The notes beneath the pieces are model-generated. The model had not been told where the DNA came from and did not search any database. It saw only the letters and a program-made list of their open reading frames with translations. The position numbers were made by a program, and so were the translations under genes. From positions 637,880 through 701,879 of the forward strand of contig NZ_KK214996.1 in NCBI RefSeq assembly GCF_000633935.1: a stretch of DNA of 64,000 nucleotides, written 5' to 3'. This stretch comes from Ectothiorhodospira haloalkaliphila ATCC 51935 (lineage in GTDB: Bacteria; Pseudomonadota; Gammaproteobacteria; Ectothiorhodospirales; Ectothiorhodospiraceae). This document shows positions 8,461 to 18,290 of this stretch, piece by piece; the first letter of the stretch is position 1; each line of letters starts with the position of its first letter.

Positions 8461-9167
8461 CAGGCGGGCGCCTCCCCCTGCTCCTGCACGGCGCTCCCCA
8501 GCTGGCGCTGCAACAGGGCCGAGAGTTCCTCGGAGAAGTTCTCGTAACGGGCCATGAGCCGATCGATCTCGGCGGAGTAGCTGTTGTAGGCGATCACCGC
8601 CGGGATGGCGGCGAACAGGCCCAGGGCCGTGGCGATCAGGGCCTCGGCGATCCCCGGGGCCACCATGGCCAGGGTGGCCTGCTGCACACCGGAGAGGCCG
8701 ATGAAGGCATGCATGATGCCCCAGACGGTGCCGAACAGGCCGATGTAGGGACTGGTGGACCCCACCGTGGCCAGGAAGGTGAGATAGGTCTCCAGGCTGT
8801 CCACCTCACGGGAGACGGCCACCCGCATGGAGCGCTGCGTGCTGGCGGCTACCAGGGCACCGCTGCTGGCATCCCGGGCCAGGCGCCGCCCCCGCAGAAA
8901 CTCCTTGAAGCCCACGGCGAAGACATGCTCCAGCCCGGCAACATCGTCCTTGCGCCTCAGTCCTTCGTACAGCCGCGACAGATCCGCGCCCGACCAGAAG
9001 CGCTCCTCGAACCCATCCGCGGCCCGCCGCGCCTCCCGCAGCACCCGCCACTTGAGGGCGATGACCATCCAGGAGAACACCGAGGCCAGCACCAGGATGA
9101 GCATCACCACCTGGACGATCAGGCTGGCCTCAAGGATCAGGCGGTAAAGGGACAGATCAACGCTCAC
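8460..9167 (-). CDS. tolQ: Tol-Pal system proton channel protein TolQ
   Basis: A 235-residue MotA/TolQ/ExbB protein with three transmembrane segments: LIVQVVMLILVLASVFSW near residue 20, then VGSTSPYIGLFGTVWGIMHA near 130 and EALIATALGLFAAIPAVIAY near 165. The start was set at the GTG at 9167, which overlaps the ybgC stop as GTGA and gives a normal-length protein. The frame stays open upstream, but that part encodes an unconserved Cys/His/Arg-rich peptide inside ybgC. Confidence 0.96.
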   Translation of the reverse strand: MSVDLSLYRLILEASLIVQVVMLILVLASVFSWMVIALKWRVLREARRAADGFEERFWSGADLSRLYEGLRRKDDVAGLEHVFAVGFKEFLRGRRLARDASSGALVAASTQRSMRVAVSREVDSLETYLTFLATVGSTSPYIGLFGTVWGIMHAFIGLSGVQQATLAMVAPGIAEALIATALGLFAAIPAVIAYNSYSAEIDRLMARYENFSEELSALLQRQLGSAVQEQGEAPA

Positions 9168-9592
9168 TGCGGGTCTCCGGCATTCATGATGGCAGCAATG
9201 GTGTCGGGGATCGGGCGGGGCGTGAACTGCCTGGCATCCAGACAGGCAATCTTGACCTCGCCGCGGCATAACAGTTCCGGGGCTTCGCTTTCCATGCCGC
9301 GCCAGACCTCATGATGAATGTGCAGACTGGCCCGACGCTGGTCGGCCACCCGGGCCGTGATGGTCAGGGCGTCGTCCAGCGCAGCCGGCCGCAGGTAATC
9401 CACCCGGGCGCTGCGCACGGCGAAGATGACGCCCTGCTCCCGCATGAGCCGCTCCTGCTCAAACCCCAGGTGGCGCAGCCATTCAGTGCGGGATCGCTCC
9501 ATGTACTTGAGGTAGTTGGCGTAGAACACCACGCCGCCGGCGTCGGTGTCTTCGTAATAGACGCGCACGGGCCACTGAAAGGCCGGCAACAT
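9164..9592 (-). CDS. ybgC: Tol-Pal associated acyl-CoA thioesterase YbgC
   Basis: A 142-residue hotdog-fold thioesterase. The signature WPVRVYYEDTDAGGVVFYAN near the N-terminus contains the catalytic Asp of the 4-hydroxybenzoyl-CoA thioesterase class. YbgC proteins hydrolyse short acyl-CoA esters and have been linked to phospholipid metabolism. The ATG at 9592 leaves six residues before the conserved WPVR, as in E. coli. A GTG at 9619 is possible, but neither has a strong ribosome-binding site. It is the first gene of the tol operon here. Confidence 0.95.
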   Translation of the reverse strand: MLPAFQWPVRVYYEDTDAGGVVFYANYLKYMERSRTEWLRHLGFEQERLMREQGVIFAVRSARVDYLRPAALDDALTITARVADQRRASLHIHHEVWRGMESEAPELLCRGEVKIACLDARQFTPRPIPDTIAAIMNAGDPQ

Positions 9593-9654
9593 TGTGCTGT
9601 TTTGGGAAGATCGGGACACGAGAACAGTTCACAGTTTGAAGTGGAAGGTGCGTT

Positions 9655-10734
<1,080 letters not shown>

Positions 10735-10791
10735 GGGGGGGTGCCGTTCAAAAGTGTGGAGGATAACATTTGGGCTCCAGGCCGGCCGGCG

Positions 10792-11400
10792 TCAGTTCTT
10801 CAGCGTGGCCTTCAGTGCCCGGCGGATCATCTCCTCGCTGCTGTCGCACTCCTTTTCCACCTTGCTCACCAGACGGCTGGCCTCCTGGGGCTTGTAGCCC
10901 AGGGAGACCAGCGCCGCCACCGCATCACCGGCGGGATCCGCCGGCCCCGACAACGGGGCAACGCTGCCACCACCCGGCGCGACCTGCCCCTGGATCTGCG
11001 CCGTCACCTTGTCCCGCATCTCGATGATCAGGCGCTCGGCGGTCTTGCGGCCAATACCGGGAAGACGGGTGAGCGTGGTGATGTCGTTATCCATCACGCA
11101 ACGGTGAAAGGCCTCGGCACTCATGCCCGAGAGAATGGCCAGGGCCATCTTGGCCCCCACGCCACTCACCCGGATCAGGCTGCGGAACAGGGCCCGCTCA
11201 TCGGGGCTGGCAAAGGCAAACAGGACATGGGCATCCTCGCGCACGTGCAGATGGGTGTGCAGGATCACCTCGTCACCGGTCTGGGGCAGCTCGTAAAAGG
11301 TGGACAGGGGCGCCTCCAGCTCATAGCCGACACCATTGACCTCCACCATGAGTTGCGGCGGTTGCTTGAGCACCAGCACGCCACGCAAACGTCCGATCAT
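10792..11400 (-). CDS. ruvA: Holliday junction binding protein RuvA
   Basis: A 202-residue protein starting MIGRLRGVLV, the usual RuvA N-terminal OB fold. Helix-hairpin-helix motifs follow (SGVGAKMALAILSG and LPGIGRKTAERLIIEM), and a small C-terminal domain contacts RuvB. The ATG at 11400 has AGGAGAGG upstream and overlaps the ruvC stop as ATGA, which argues against the longer frame starting 63 bp earlier. Confidence 0.98.
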   Translation of the reverse strand: MIGRLRGVLVLKQPPQLMVEVNGVGYELEAPLSTFYELPQTGDEVILHTHLHVREDAHVLFAFASPDERALFRSLIRVSGVGAKMALAILSGMSAEAFHRCVMDNDITTLTRLPGIGRKTAERLIIEMRDKVTAQIQGQVAPGGGSVAPLSGPADPAGDAVAALVSLGYKPQEASRLVSKVEKECDSSEEMIRRALKATLKN

Positions 11401-11903
11401 CGACCTCTCCTGGCAAACCCCGCCGGCAGGCGGGACAGGGTGGCATGGGTGTGGGCGTGGCACAGGGCCACGGCCAGGGCATCGGCGGCGTCCGTGGCGG
11501 GCGTGGACTGCAACTCCAGGATCAGGGTGACCATGTGCTGCATCTGCTCCTTGGCCGCCGCGCCGGTACCCACCACCGCCTGCTTGATGGACCGTGGCGT
11601 GTACTCGGCCACCGCGAGCCCGCCCTCCACGCCGGCACAGATGGCGGCGCCACGGGCCTGGCCCAACTTGAGGGCGGAGGACGGGTTGCGCGAGACGAAG
11701 ACCTGCTCCACCGCCATGGTATCGGGCCGGTGCCGGGCAATGATCTCCTGGACCTGCCGGAAGATGAAGCCCAGACGCTCGGGCAACTCTTCGCCCTTGA
11801 CGCGGATGCAGCCGCTCTCCACATGGGTGCTGCGACGCCCATCGGTGTCCAGAACCCCGTAGCCGGTCACCAGGGAACCGGGGTCAATGCCGATGATGCG
11901 CAT
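11397..11903 (-). CDS. ruvC: Crossover junction endodeoxyribonuclease RuvC
   Basis: A 168-residue RNase H-fold resolvase. The N-terminal RIIGIDPGSLVTGYG supplies the first catalytic Asp (residue 7). AVEQVFVSRNPSSALKLGQA supplies the catalytic Glu, and the acidic pair sits in ATDAADALAVALCHAH near the C-terminus. It cleaves Holliday junctions made mobile by RuvAB. The start overlaps the yebC stop by one base (TGATG). Confidence 0.98.
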   Translation of the reverse strand: MRIIGIDPGSLVTGYGVLDTDGRRSTHVESGCIRVKGEELPERLGFIFRQVQEIIARHRPDTMAVEQVFVSRNPSSALKLGQARGAAICAGVEGGLAVAEYTPRSIKQAVVGTGAAAKEQMQHMVTLILELQSTPATDAADALAVALCHAHTHATLSRLPAGFARRGR

Positions 11904-12649
11904 CAGGACATGCCCTGCATCACCTCGTCCGGGAAGTCGGCGTTGGTATAGATATTCTGCACATCATCCAGGTCATCCAGCATGTCCAGAAGCTTGAGCA
12001 CCTGTTGAGCGCTGTCGGCATCCAGACTGCTGGCGGTGGCCGCACGCATGGTCACTTCGCCGCGCTCGGGTTTGACGCCGGCTTCGGTCATGGCCTCGCG
12101 CACGCTTTCGTATTCGTCCGGAGAGGTGAGCACTTCCATGGAGCCGTCGTCATTGACCACCACATCCTCGGCACCTGCCTCCAGCGCGGCCTCCATGATG
12201 CGTTCCTCATCCAGGCCCTCCGGATAGCTGAGCACGCCCTTCTTGTCGAAGAGGTAGGCCACGGAGCCGTCAGTGCCCAGGTTGCCGCCGCACTTGCTGA
12301 AGGCATGTCGCACTTCGGCCACCGTGCGGTTACGGTTGTCGGTCATGCAGTCCACCATGACAGCAGCGCCGCCGGGGCCATAACCCTCGTAGCGAATCTC
12401 CTCGTAGGTAACACCTTCCAGCTCGCCGGCGCCGCGCTTGATGGCCCGCTCCACCGTATCCTTGGTCATGTTGGCGTCCAGCGCCTTGTCCACGGCCAGG
12501 CGCAGACGGGGGTTGGAATTGGGGTCCGATCCCCCCATGCGGGAGGCCACGGTGATCTCCTTGATGAGCTTGGTGAACAGCTTGCCGCGCTTGGCGTCCT
12601 GGGCATTCTTGCGGTGCTGGATGTTTGCCCATTTACTGTGTCCGGCCAT
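11903..12649 (-). CDS. yebC: YebC/PmpR family regulator
   Basis: A 248-residue protein with the hallmark start [20 protein letters not shown] and [14 protein letters not shown]. YebC proteins have been described both as transcription regulators and as ribosome-associated factors helping translate difficult motifs, so the exact role is open. It heads the ruvCAB group in the usual gammaproteobacterial order. An AAGAGATC sequence precedes the ATG. Confidence 0.97.
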   Translation of the reverse strand: MAGHSKWANIQHRKNAQDAKRGKLFTKLIKEITVASRMGGSDPNSNPRLRLAVDKALDANMTKDTVERAIKRGAGELEGVTYEEIRYEGYGPGGAAVMVDCMTDNRNRTVAEVRHAFSKCGGNLGTDGSVAYLFDKKGVLSYPEGLDEERIMEAALEAGAEDVVVNDDGSMEVLTSPDEYESVREAMTEAGVKPERGEVTMRAATASSLDADSAQQVLKLLDMLDDLDDVQNIYTNADFPDEVMQGMS

Positions 12650-12685
12650 GTGATCTCTTCTCTTGGATGATGTGCTTCAGGGGCA

Positions 12686-13327
12686 TCATGAATGCGTGGT
12701 TCGACCCGCGAAATCTCCGGTGCGCAGGAAGTTGGCTACCGCCTGGGCCACTGGCCGGGCCGTGAGCAGCGTGAAATGGCTATAGGGCACGGTGAGATGT
12801 GCAGTCACCGCGTCGCTCCAGGTCTCGCGCAGATCCACCGTGCCATCCCCCTCCCCTGGCGGCGCAGCCCCCAGGGCGCGGCCCACTCCCACACCGCGGG
12901 CGCCGGCGATCATGCCCAAATCACGCGCGCCTTTCCAGCGGGGCACATCGCCCAGCAGGCCCCTCTGGATGCTCCGGCCCAGGGTCCAGCGGCTCAGGGG
13001 GGAGCGGGCCAGGGAGGCTGCCACGCCACTACCCGAGACCGGCGTGCCCAGCATCACCACCCGACCCGGACGCTGCAGCGGAAACTGATGGAACAGGTGC
13101 ATGATCACCAGCCCACCCAGGCTATGCCCCACCAGATGCACCACATCCGCATCCAGGGTACGCAGATAGGCATCCAGTCGGGCCGCATTGCCCTCGGGGG
13201 TGGCAAGGATACTGGAATAGCGGAAACGGTGCACCGCAAAGCCCTGCCCACTCAATCGACGCGCCAGCAGGTTCATTTCCAGACCGGTCATCCACAGCCC
13301 GTGTATGTAGACGACGGCCTCACGCAT
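12686..13327 (-). CDS. Alpha/beta-fold hydrolase (lipase-like)
   Basis: A 213-residue protein with an oxyanion segment VYIHGLWMTGLEM near the N-terminus and the nucleophile elbow VGHSLGGLV (Ser near residue 92). The final segment PYSHFTLL supplies a likely catalytic His, and GTVDLRETW may contain the acidic residue. No signal peptide is visible. The substrate is unknown. The ATG at 13327 overlaps the nudB reading frame end by 8 bp, which suggests co-transcription. An in-frame GTG at 13336 is possible. Confidence 0.8.
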   Translation of the reverse strand: MREAVVYIHGLWMTGLEMNLLARRLSGQGFAVHRFRYSSILATPEGNAARLDAYLRTLDADVVHLVGHSLGGLVIMHLFHQFPLQRPGRVVMLGTPVSGSGVAASLARSPLSRWTLGRSIQRGLLGDVPRWKGARDLGMIAGARGVGVGRALGAAPPGEGDGTVDLRETWSDAVTAHLTVPYSHFTLLTARPVAQAVANFLRTGDFAGRTTHS

Positions 13328-13769
13328 CCCGGGCACCCGGCCCCTTGGGCACGTGGTCCAGAATCACCTCGGCATTGGTCCAGGAGGTGACCCAGCGAGC
13401 CGCCTCATCCCTGGGTAACCAGCGGTATTCAACATGCTCGTGGGGGCTGATCCGGACGGTCACCCCCTCCGGGACCCACAAGGTGAAGTGATGTTCCAGA
13501 TTCTCATGGGCATCGGGCGGATAACGCTCCCGCCAGGGGGGCACGATGGGAAAGCGAACCTGCCGATGCAGGTTGACCAGGCCGTCGGCAGACAGACCCG
13601 TCTCCTCCTCCAGCTCACGGCGGGCAGCCTGCACCGGGGACTCGCCCCATTCCAGACTGCCGGTGACCGACTGCCAGAAGTCCGCCGGGGTACGGCGCCG
13701 CAGCAACAGCACACGGCCGGCGTCATCATGAACCACCACCAGGACCGATTCGGGACGCTTGAAGACCAT
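13320..13769 (-). CDS. nudB: Dihydroneopterin triphosphate diphosphatase NudB
   Basis: A 149-residue Nudix hydrolase with a full Nudix box, GSLEWGESPVQAARRELEEE followed by TGL (about residues 37-59). Flanking residues FWQSVTGSLEWGE and HHFTLWVP resemble E. coli NudB, which removes pyrophosphate from dihydroneopterin triphosphate in folate synthesis. Other folate genes (folM, folK, folB) lie 7-9 kb away. Assignment within the Nudix family is by overall resemblance. Confidence 0.85.
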   Translation of the reverse strand: MVFKRPESVLVVVHDDAGRVLLLRRRTPADFWQSVTGSLEWGESPVQAARRELEEETGLSADGLVNLHRQVRFPIVPPWRERYPPDAHENLEHHFTLWVPEGVTVRISPHEHVEYRWLPRDEAARWVTSWTNAEVILDHVPKGPGARDA

Positions 13770-13840
13770 ATATCAATACTTTACAAGGGACCGACAGGCA
13801 GTAAAAGGGCCGCGCCGGAAGCTTTGGCACGGCATCAGAC

Positions 13841-15163
13841 CTAGAACGCGTGACTCGTGCCGAAGTAGGCCCGGGATTCATTGGCACTGAATCCATAGGC
13901 ATAGTCCACCCGTAGATCCGTGCGCACGAACCACCGCAGGTTGATGCGCAATCCCAGACCGGCCCCTACGTGTACGTCCGACAAATCCACGTCGCGGCGC
14001 GGCCAGACTCCGCCCAGGTCCACGAATCCCACCCCGCGCACATCGGGGCGACCGAACAGGGGGTGCAGGTACTCGGTATTAAGGAGCATGAGCAGATCTC
14101 CCTCCCGGTAGTCCCGGGGATAACCGCGCAGGTTGCTGCCGCCACCCAGGGAGTAGGCCTCGTCGCCAAAGGCAGTGCGACTGGCCACGGCAAAGCGGGC
14201 CTGGTAGTTCAGATTGGGAGACAATTCGCCGTTGCCCAGCGGCCGGTAGGCACGGTAGAACAGGCTCAGGTTCTGGTGACTGGTATCCGAGCCGATGGCC
14301 TCGCCCCCAAAGGACAGGGAGGCCCCGTACTCCACGCCCTCCCGACGCACCCCCAGATCCGCCACATCGGTAAAGGAAATGCCCCCACTCCAGCTCAGCA
14401 CGCGCGCATCGTCGGGGACGGCCTCACCCGCATCATGAGGGCTGTAACGCCGATCGTTCCAGTTCACCCCCAGGCTGGCCCGCCACCCGGCACTCGGCCC
14501 CTGGCGATCCAGCCAGCGACTGATGGAGGCGCCCAACTGCAGGGTGTCCTTGTCGTGGTCACCATGACCATCCTCCTCCGAGGCCGATTCCACCACCCTC
14601 TCATCCTCGAAGGAAAGCGTCAGGCCCCAGGCCGTGTGGGGGATGCGGGGAATACTGTAACTTGCGCTCAACGTGCGCGACTCTTCTTCGGAGGTGTCGC
14701 TGCCGGCGTCCTCCCATTCGGCCCTCAAACGCAGCACCTGGTTATAGCCCAGGAAGTTATCGAAGCGCACATCGCCCCCGTAGCGGATATCGCCATCGGA
14801 GGTGCGGCTCAGCCGGGGCAAGGGAAAGATGTAGAATTTCTCGCGCACGGTGAAGGTCACCTCGGCCTCGCCATTGACCACCTCCACCCGGGACTCCACC
14901 GACTGGAACAGCCCCATGTTCATCAGGGCCTGGCGCGTGTCCTCAATGGCCTGGGCGTCCAGCGGATCGCCCCGCTCGACGATCAGCTCCTGGCGCATCA
15001 CCGATTCACGGGTCACCCGGTTGCCTTCGAAACGGATGTCACTGATCACGGGGGCATCGAGTGAGGGCTCCGACAAGACCGGTGTAACCCACAGGCACAG
15101 GGCCGCCACACACCCAGATATCACCCAGGAAGCCCACGCACTCCCTCCTCTGGACATCGTCAT
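13841..15163 (-). CDS. Short Omp85-family outer membrane protein (one POTRA + barrel)
   Basis: A 440-residue protein with a signal peptide (WVISGCVAALCLWVTPVLS, then EPSL), one POTRA-like domain (about residues 35-115: ISDIRFEGNRVTRESVMRQE and ALMNMGLFQSVESRV) and a C-terminal beta barrel. The barrel includes SNLRGYPRDY, the RGY/RGF loop-6 motif of BamA/TamA proteins, and ends in a Phe (GTSHAF), as expected for a barrel inserted by the BAM complex. BamA has five POTRAs and TamA three, so this is neither. The ATG at 15163 has AAGG upstream and leaves a normal signal peptide. Function unknown; it may assemble or export envelope components. Confidence 0.8.
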   Translation of the reverse strand: MTMSRGGSAWASWVISGCVAALCLWVTPVLSEPSLDAPVISDIRFEGNRVTRESVMRQELIVERGDPLDAQAIEDTRQALMNMGLFQSVESRVEVVNGEAEVTFTVREKFYIFPLPRLSRTSDGDIRYGGDVRFDNFLGYNQVLRLRAEWEDAGSDTSEEESRTLSASYSIPRIPHTAWGLTLSFEDERVVESASEEDGHGDHDKDTLQLGASISRWLDRQGPSAGWRASLGVNWNDRRYSPHDAGEAVPDDARVLSWSGGISFTDVADLGVRREGVEYGASLSFGGEAIGSDTSHQNLSLFYRAYRPLGNGELSPNLNYQARFAVASRTAFGDEAYSLGGGSNLRGYPRDYREGDLLMLLNTEYLHPLFGRPDVRGVGFVDLGGVWPRRDVDLSDVHVGAGLGLRINLRWFVRTDLRVDYAYGFSANESRAYFGTSHAF

Positions 15164-15188
15164 CACGCGCCTTGCAGCCCCTTCGCTC

Positions 15189-15791
15189 TCACCTGCCCTT
15201 GATCCCTTGCGCCAGCAACCGGCGCACCACAAAGATGCCCACCACCACCAGCACAGTGGCCGTGACCAGGGCCCCGTACACGCCGAGATAGGGCTCTAGG
15301 GCACTCCACTGCGCGCCCAGGGTATATCCCGCCAGGCCCAGAAAGCTGTTCCAGATGAATGTCCCCAGGAAGGTCAACCCAACGAACCGACCGAAGGACA
15401 TGGGCAGCAGCCCCGCCGGGATGGACACCAGACTGCGCACCGTAGGGATCAGGCGCCCACCGGCCACGATCCAGTCGCCCTTGCGCTCATAGACCCCCAG
15501 CACCTTATCCAGGTCGGACTCACGCACCAGCACCCAGCGGCCACGACGCCGCAGAAGATCCCGCACGCGTTCCTCACCGGCGCGGCGGGCCAGCAGGTAG
15601 ATCAGGGTGGACCCGGCGGTGCCACCGAGTGAGCCCACCAGGATGGACAGCCACAGGTTCAGCAGGCCCTCGTGGGCCAGGAAGCCCGCGAAAGGCATCA
15701 GGGCTTCCGGGGCCAGGATGACCAGGAAGACCCCCAGAGCCCAGTAGCCGTAGTCGGCGATCGCATCCGTTGCCAGTTCGACCATGTCCAT
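15189..15791 (-). CDS. DedA family membrane protein
   Basis: A 200-residue inner-membrane protein with the DedA/SNARE-associated pattern: a buried acidic residue in LVILAPEALMPFAGFLA near the N-terminus, GGTAGSTLIYLLARRAGE, and the basic motif GRLIPTVRSLVSIPAGLLPM (about residues 111-130). Recent work links DedA proteins to lipid-carrier and phospholipid flipping. The gene is 25 bp upstream of the Omp85-like gene on the same strand, so the two may be co-transcribed. Confidence 0.9.
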   Translation of the reverse strand: MDMVELATDAIADYGYWALGVFLVILAPEALMPFAGFLAHEGLLNLWLSILVGSLGGTAGSTLIYLLARRAGEERVRDLLRRRGRWVLVRESDLDKVLGVYERKGDWIVAGGRLIPTVRSLVSIPAGLLPMSFGRFVGLTFLGTFIWNSFLGLAGYTLGAQWSALEPYLGVYGALVTATVLVVVGIFVVRRLLAQGIKGR

Positions 15792-15808
15792 GAGGGGTCA
15801 GCGCTCTC

Positions 15809-17173
15809 TCAACGCAGGGTGAGGGTCTTGGTGTTCACGAAGGCCAGGATGCCGGCCCGGGCCAGCTCCCGACCGTAACCGGAATCCTTCACGCCACCGA
15901 AGGGCAGCCGCGGGTCGCTCTTGACCATGGCATTCACGAAGGTGGCCCCGCAGGCCAGCTGTCGGGCTACCGCCGCCCCTCGCTCCGGGTCGCGGGTCCA
16001 GACACTGCCGCCCAGCCCGAAGCGGGTGTCATTGGCGATACGCACTGCGTCCGCATCGTCCTCGGCCCGGATGATGCTGGCCACCGGACCGAACATCTCC
16101 TCATTATAGGCCCGGGTGCCGGGCACCACCCGATCCAGGATCGACGGGGCGTACCAGGCCCCCTTGCCAGGCAGCGGCTCGCATCCCAGCACGGGGATGG
16201 CCCCCTCGGCGATGGAGTCTTGCACCTGCTGGTGAAGCTCATCCCGCAGATCCGCGCGAGCCATGGGAGCCAGCGTGGTGCCCTCCCGGGTGGGGTCGCC
16301 AGGCTTGAGGGCCTTCACTGCGGCCTTGAAGCGCTCCATGAAACCATCGACGGCGCCAGGCAGGAGAATGAAACGCTTGGCCGCGATGCAGCTCTGGCCG
16401 GCATTCTGATATCGGGAGACCACCGCCTGCTCCACGGCCCGGTCCAGATCCGCATCGTCCAGGACGATGAAGGGATCCGAACCTCCCAGTTCCAGCACGG
16501 ATGGCTTGAGGGACTCACCGGCCACGGCGGCCACGGCGCGCCCCGCCGGCTCGCTGCCCGTGAGGGTCACCCCATGGACCCGCGGGTCACGGATGACATC
16601 GGCCACGGCATCGGAGGGGATCATCAGCGTCTGAAAGACCCCGGCGGGGAAGCCCGCGTCCCGAAAGACCTCCTCCACGGCCAGCGCACACCGGGGGACG
16701 TTGGAGGCATGCTTGAGCAGGGCAGTGTTGCCTGCCATCAGGGTGGGGGCGGCGAAGCGGAACACCTGCCACAGGGGGAAGTTCCAGGGCATGACGGCCA
16801 GGATGGTGCCCAGGGGCTGGAAGATCACCCGGGCATCCCCCTCCACTTCAGGCACGGCCTCATCGGCCAGGAATTGTGCCGCATGATCGGCATAGTAATC
16901 GCAGACGGTGGCGCAGCGGTCGACCTCCCCCCGTGACTCGCGCAGCAGCTTGCCCATCTCCTGGGTGATCATATGGGCAAAGTGGTCCCGCCGATGGCGC
17001 AGGACATGCGCCGCCTGGCGCATCAAATCGGCTCGCTCGGCCAGCGGCAGATCCCGCCAGGGGCGGGCAACGCGCTCGGCCTGGCCGAGGGCCTTGTCAA
17101 TACGCGGCCGGTCCCATGTCTCGAACACGTTGAGCACGGAACCATTGGCGGGATTGACAGAACTCATGGGCAC
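15809..17173 (-). CDS. NAD(P)-dependent succinate-semialdehyde-type dehydrogenase
   Basis: A 454-residue aldehyde dehydrogenase. Key motifs are MPWNFPLWQVFR, the catalytic Glu region LELGGSDPFIVL, the catalytic Cys region QNAGQSCIAAKRF, and EEMFGPVASI near the end. The length and lack of an N-terminal extension fit the GabD/Sad class, but the true aldehyde substrate is not certain. A GTG at 17173 is preferred as start because AAGGAG lies 7 bases upstream; the ATG at 17167 is only two codons later. A promoter-like site lies at 17209-17236. Confidence 0.85.
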   Translation of the reverse strand: MPMSSVNPANGSVLNVFETWDRPRIDKALGQAERVARPWRDLPLAERADLMRQAAHVLRHRRDHFAHMITQEMGKLLRESRGEVDRCATVCDYYADHAAQFLADEAVPEVEGDARVIFQPLGTILAVMPWNFPLWQVFRFAAPTLMAGNTALLKHASNVPRCALAVEEVFRDAGFPAGVFQTLMIPSDAVADVIRDPRVHGVTLTGSEPAGRAVAAVAGESLKPSVLELGGSDPFIVLDDADLDRAVEQAVVSRYQNAGQSCIAAKRFILLPGAVDGFMERFKAAVKALKPGDPTREGTTLAPMARADLRDELHQQVQDSIAEGAIPVLGCEPLPGKGAWYAPSILDRVVPGTRAYNEEMFGPVASIIRAEDDADAVRIANDTRFGLGGSVWTRDPERGAAVARQLACGATFVNAMVKSDPRLPFGGVKDSGYGRELARAGILAFVNTKTLTLR

Positions 17174-17208
17174 AGGTGAACTCCTTGGGAAGCAGGGGGC
17201 CATACCAT

Positions 17209-17236
17209 AGTATATTTGGCCGTTTGACGATGTAAC
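17209..17236 (-). promoter_or_regulatory. Candidate sigma-70 promoter for the aldehyde dehydrogenase
   Basis: On the minus strand GTTACA (17236-17231) and TATACT (17214-17209) are separated by 16 bp, 36 bp before the GTG start. The -10 box matches consensus in five of six positions. It lies in the 176-bp divergent gap before the NDUFA9-like gene. Confidence 0.45.
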
Positions 17237-17349
17237 GGGACCGCCGCCGTCACTCTCCTCCAAGAGAAAAGGGAGGGGCGACAGACAGGGTTCCGGATGC
17301 CGGTTGCCTTATGACTTTCAACGTACTTCAAGACAGGAATAACAAAAGC

Positions 17350-18288
17350 ATGAACATCCGGACGGTGTGTGTATTGGGGGGCACGGGTTTTGTTGGGAGC
17401 CACCTGGTCACCCGACTGGTGGACCAGGGATACCGGGTCAAGGTTCTGACTCGGCGAGCCTTTCGTTCCAAGCACCTGATGGTGCTCCCCGGGGTGAGAC
17501 TGGTGGAAGCGGATTGCCACGACGGGTCGGTGCTTCGAACCCACTTCCAGGATTGCGAGGCCGTGATCAACCTGGTGGGTATTCTAAACGAGCGCGGCCA
17601 CGATGGCAGCGGTTTCCGCCGCACCCACGTGGACCTGGCCCATACCGTGATCGAATCGGCCCGCGAGATGGGTGTGAGACGACTCCTGCACATGAGCGCC
17701 CTGAACGCCGACGCGGCCAGCGGCCCCAGCCATTATCTGCGTACCAAGGGCGAGGCAGAAAACATCGTGCATACCCTGGCAGGGGATGTGGCGGTGACCA
17801 GCTTCCGCCCATCGGTGATCTTCGGTCGGGGCGACAGTTTCTTCAACCGCTTTGCCGGCCTGCTGCGCATCACTCCCGTGCTGCCCCTGGCCTGCCCGAA
17901 CGCACGCTTCGCGCCGGTGTTCGTGGGAGACGTGGTGGAGGCCTTTGTCGGTGCCCTGAAGGATTCGACCACACACGGTGAGCGCCTGGATCTATGTGGC
18001 CCCCAGGTTTACACCCTGAAGGAACTGGTGGAGTACACCGCAAGGCTTCAGGGAAAATCCCGGCTGATCATCGGCCTGTCTGACCGGCTCTCCCTGCTGC
18101 AGGCCCGGGTGATGGAATACGTGCCCGGCAAGCCTTTGAGCCTGGACAACTATCACTCACTCCAGCGGGACAGTCTCTGCCCGGGAGGAGGCATCTGCCC
18201 CACCGCCCTGGAATCCGTGGTGCCCCAATATCTGGGCGATACCACGCATCATAACCGCCTGCAGCATCTGCGCAGCAGCGCCCGCTGA
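17350..18288 (+). CDS. Complex I NDUFA9-like NAD(P)-binding protein
   Basis: A 312-residue atypical short-chain dehydrogenase with an N-terminal Rossmann motif, VCVLGGTGFVGSHLVTRL, and a later SFRPSVIFGRGDSFFNRF segment typical of the NDUFA9/UDP-sugar epimerase-like group. Bacterial members are often annotated as complex I NDUFA9-family proteins, though a respiratory role is not established in bacteria. The ATG at 17350 fits the start of the Rossmann fold. The gene ends 2 bp before cca, so the two are probably co-transcribed. Confidence 0.85.
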   Translation: MNIRTVCVLGGTGFVGSHLVTRLVDQGYRVKVLTRRAFRSKHLMVLPGVRLVEADCHDGSVLRTHFQDCEAVINLVGILNERGHDGSGFRRTHVDLAHTVIESAREMGVRRLLHMSALNADAASGPSHYLRTKGEAENIVHTLAGDVAVTSFRPSVIFGRGDSFFNRFAGLLRITPVLPLACPNARFAPVFVGDVVEAFVGALKDSTTHGERLDLCGPQVYTLKELVEYTARLQGKSRLIIGLSDRLSLLQARVMEYVPGKPLSLDNYHSLQRDSLCPGGGICPTALESVVPQYLGDTTHHNRLQHLRSSAR

Positions 18289-18290
18289 TC

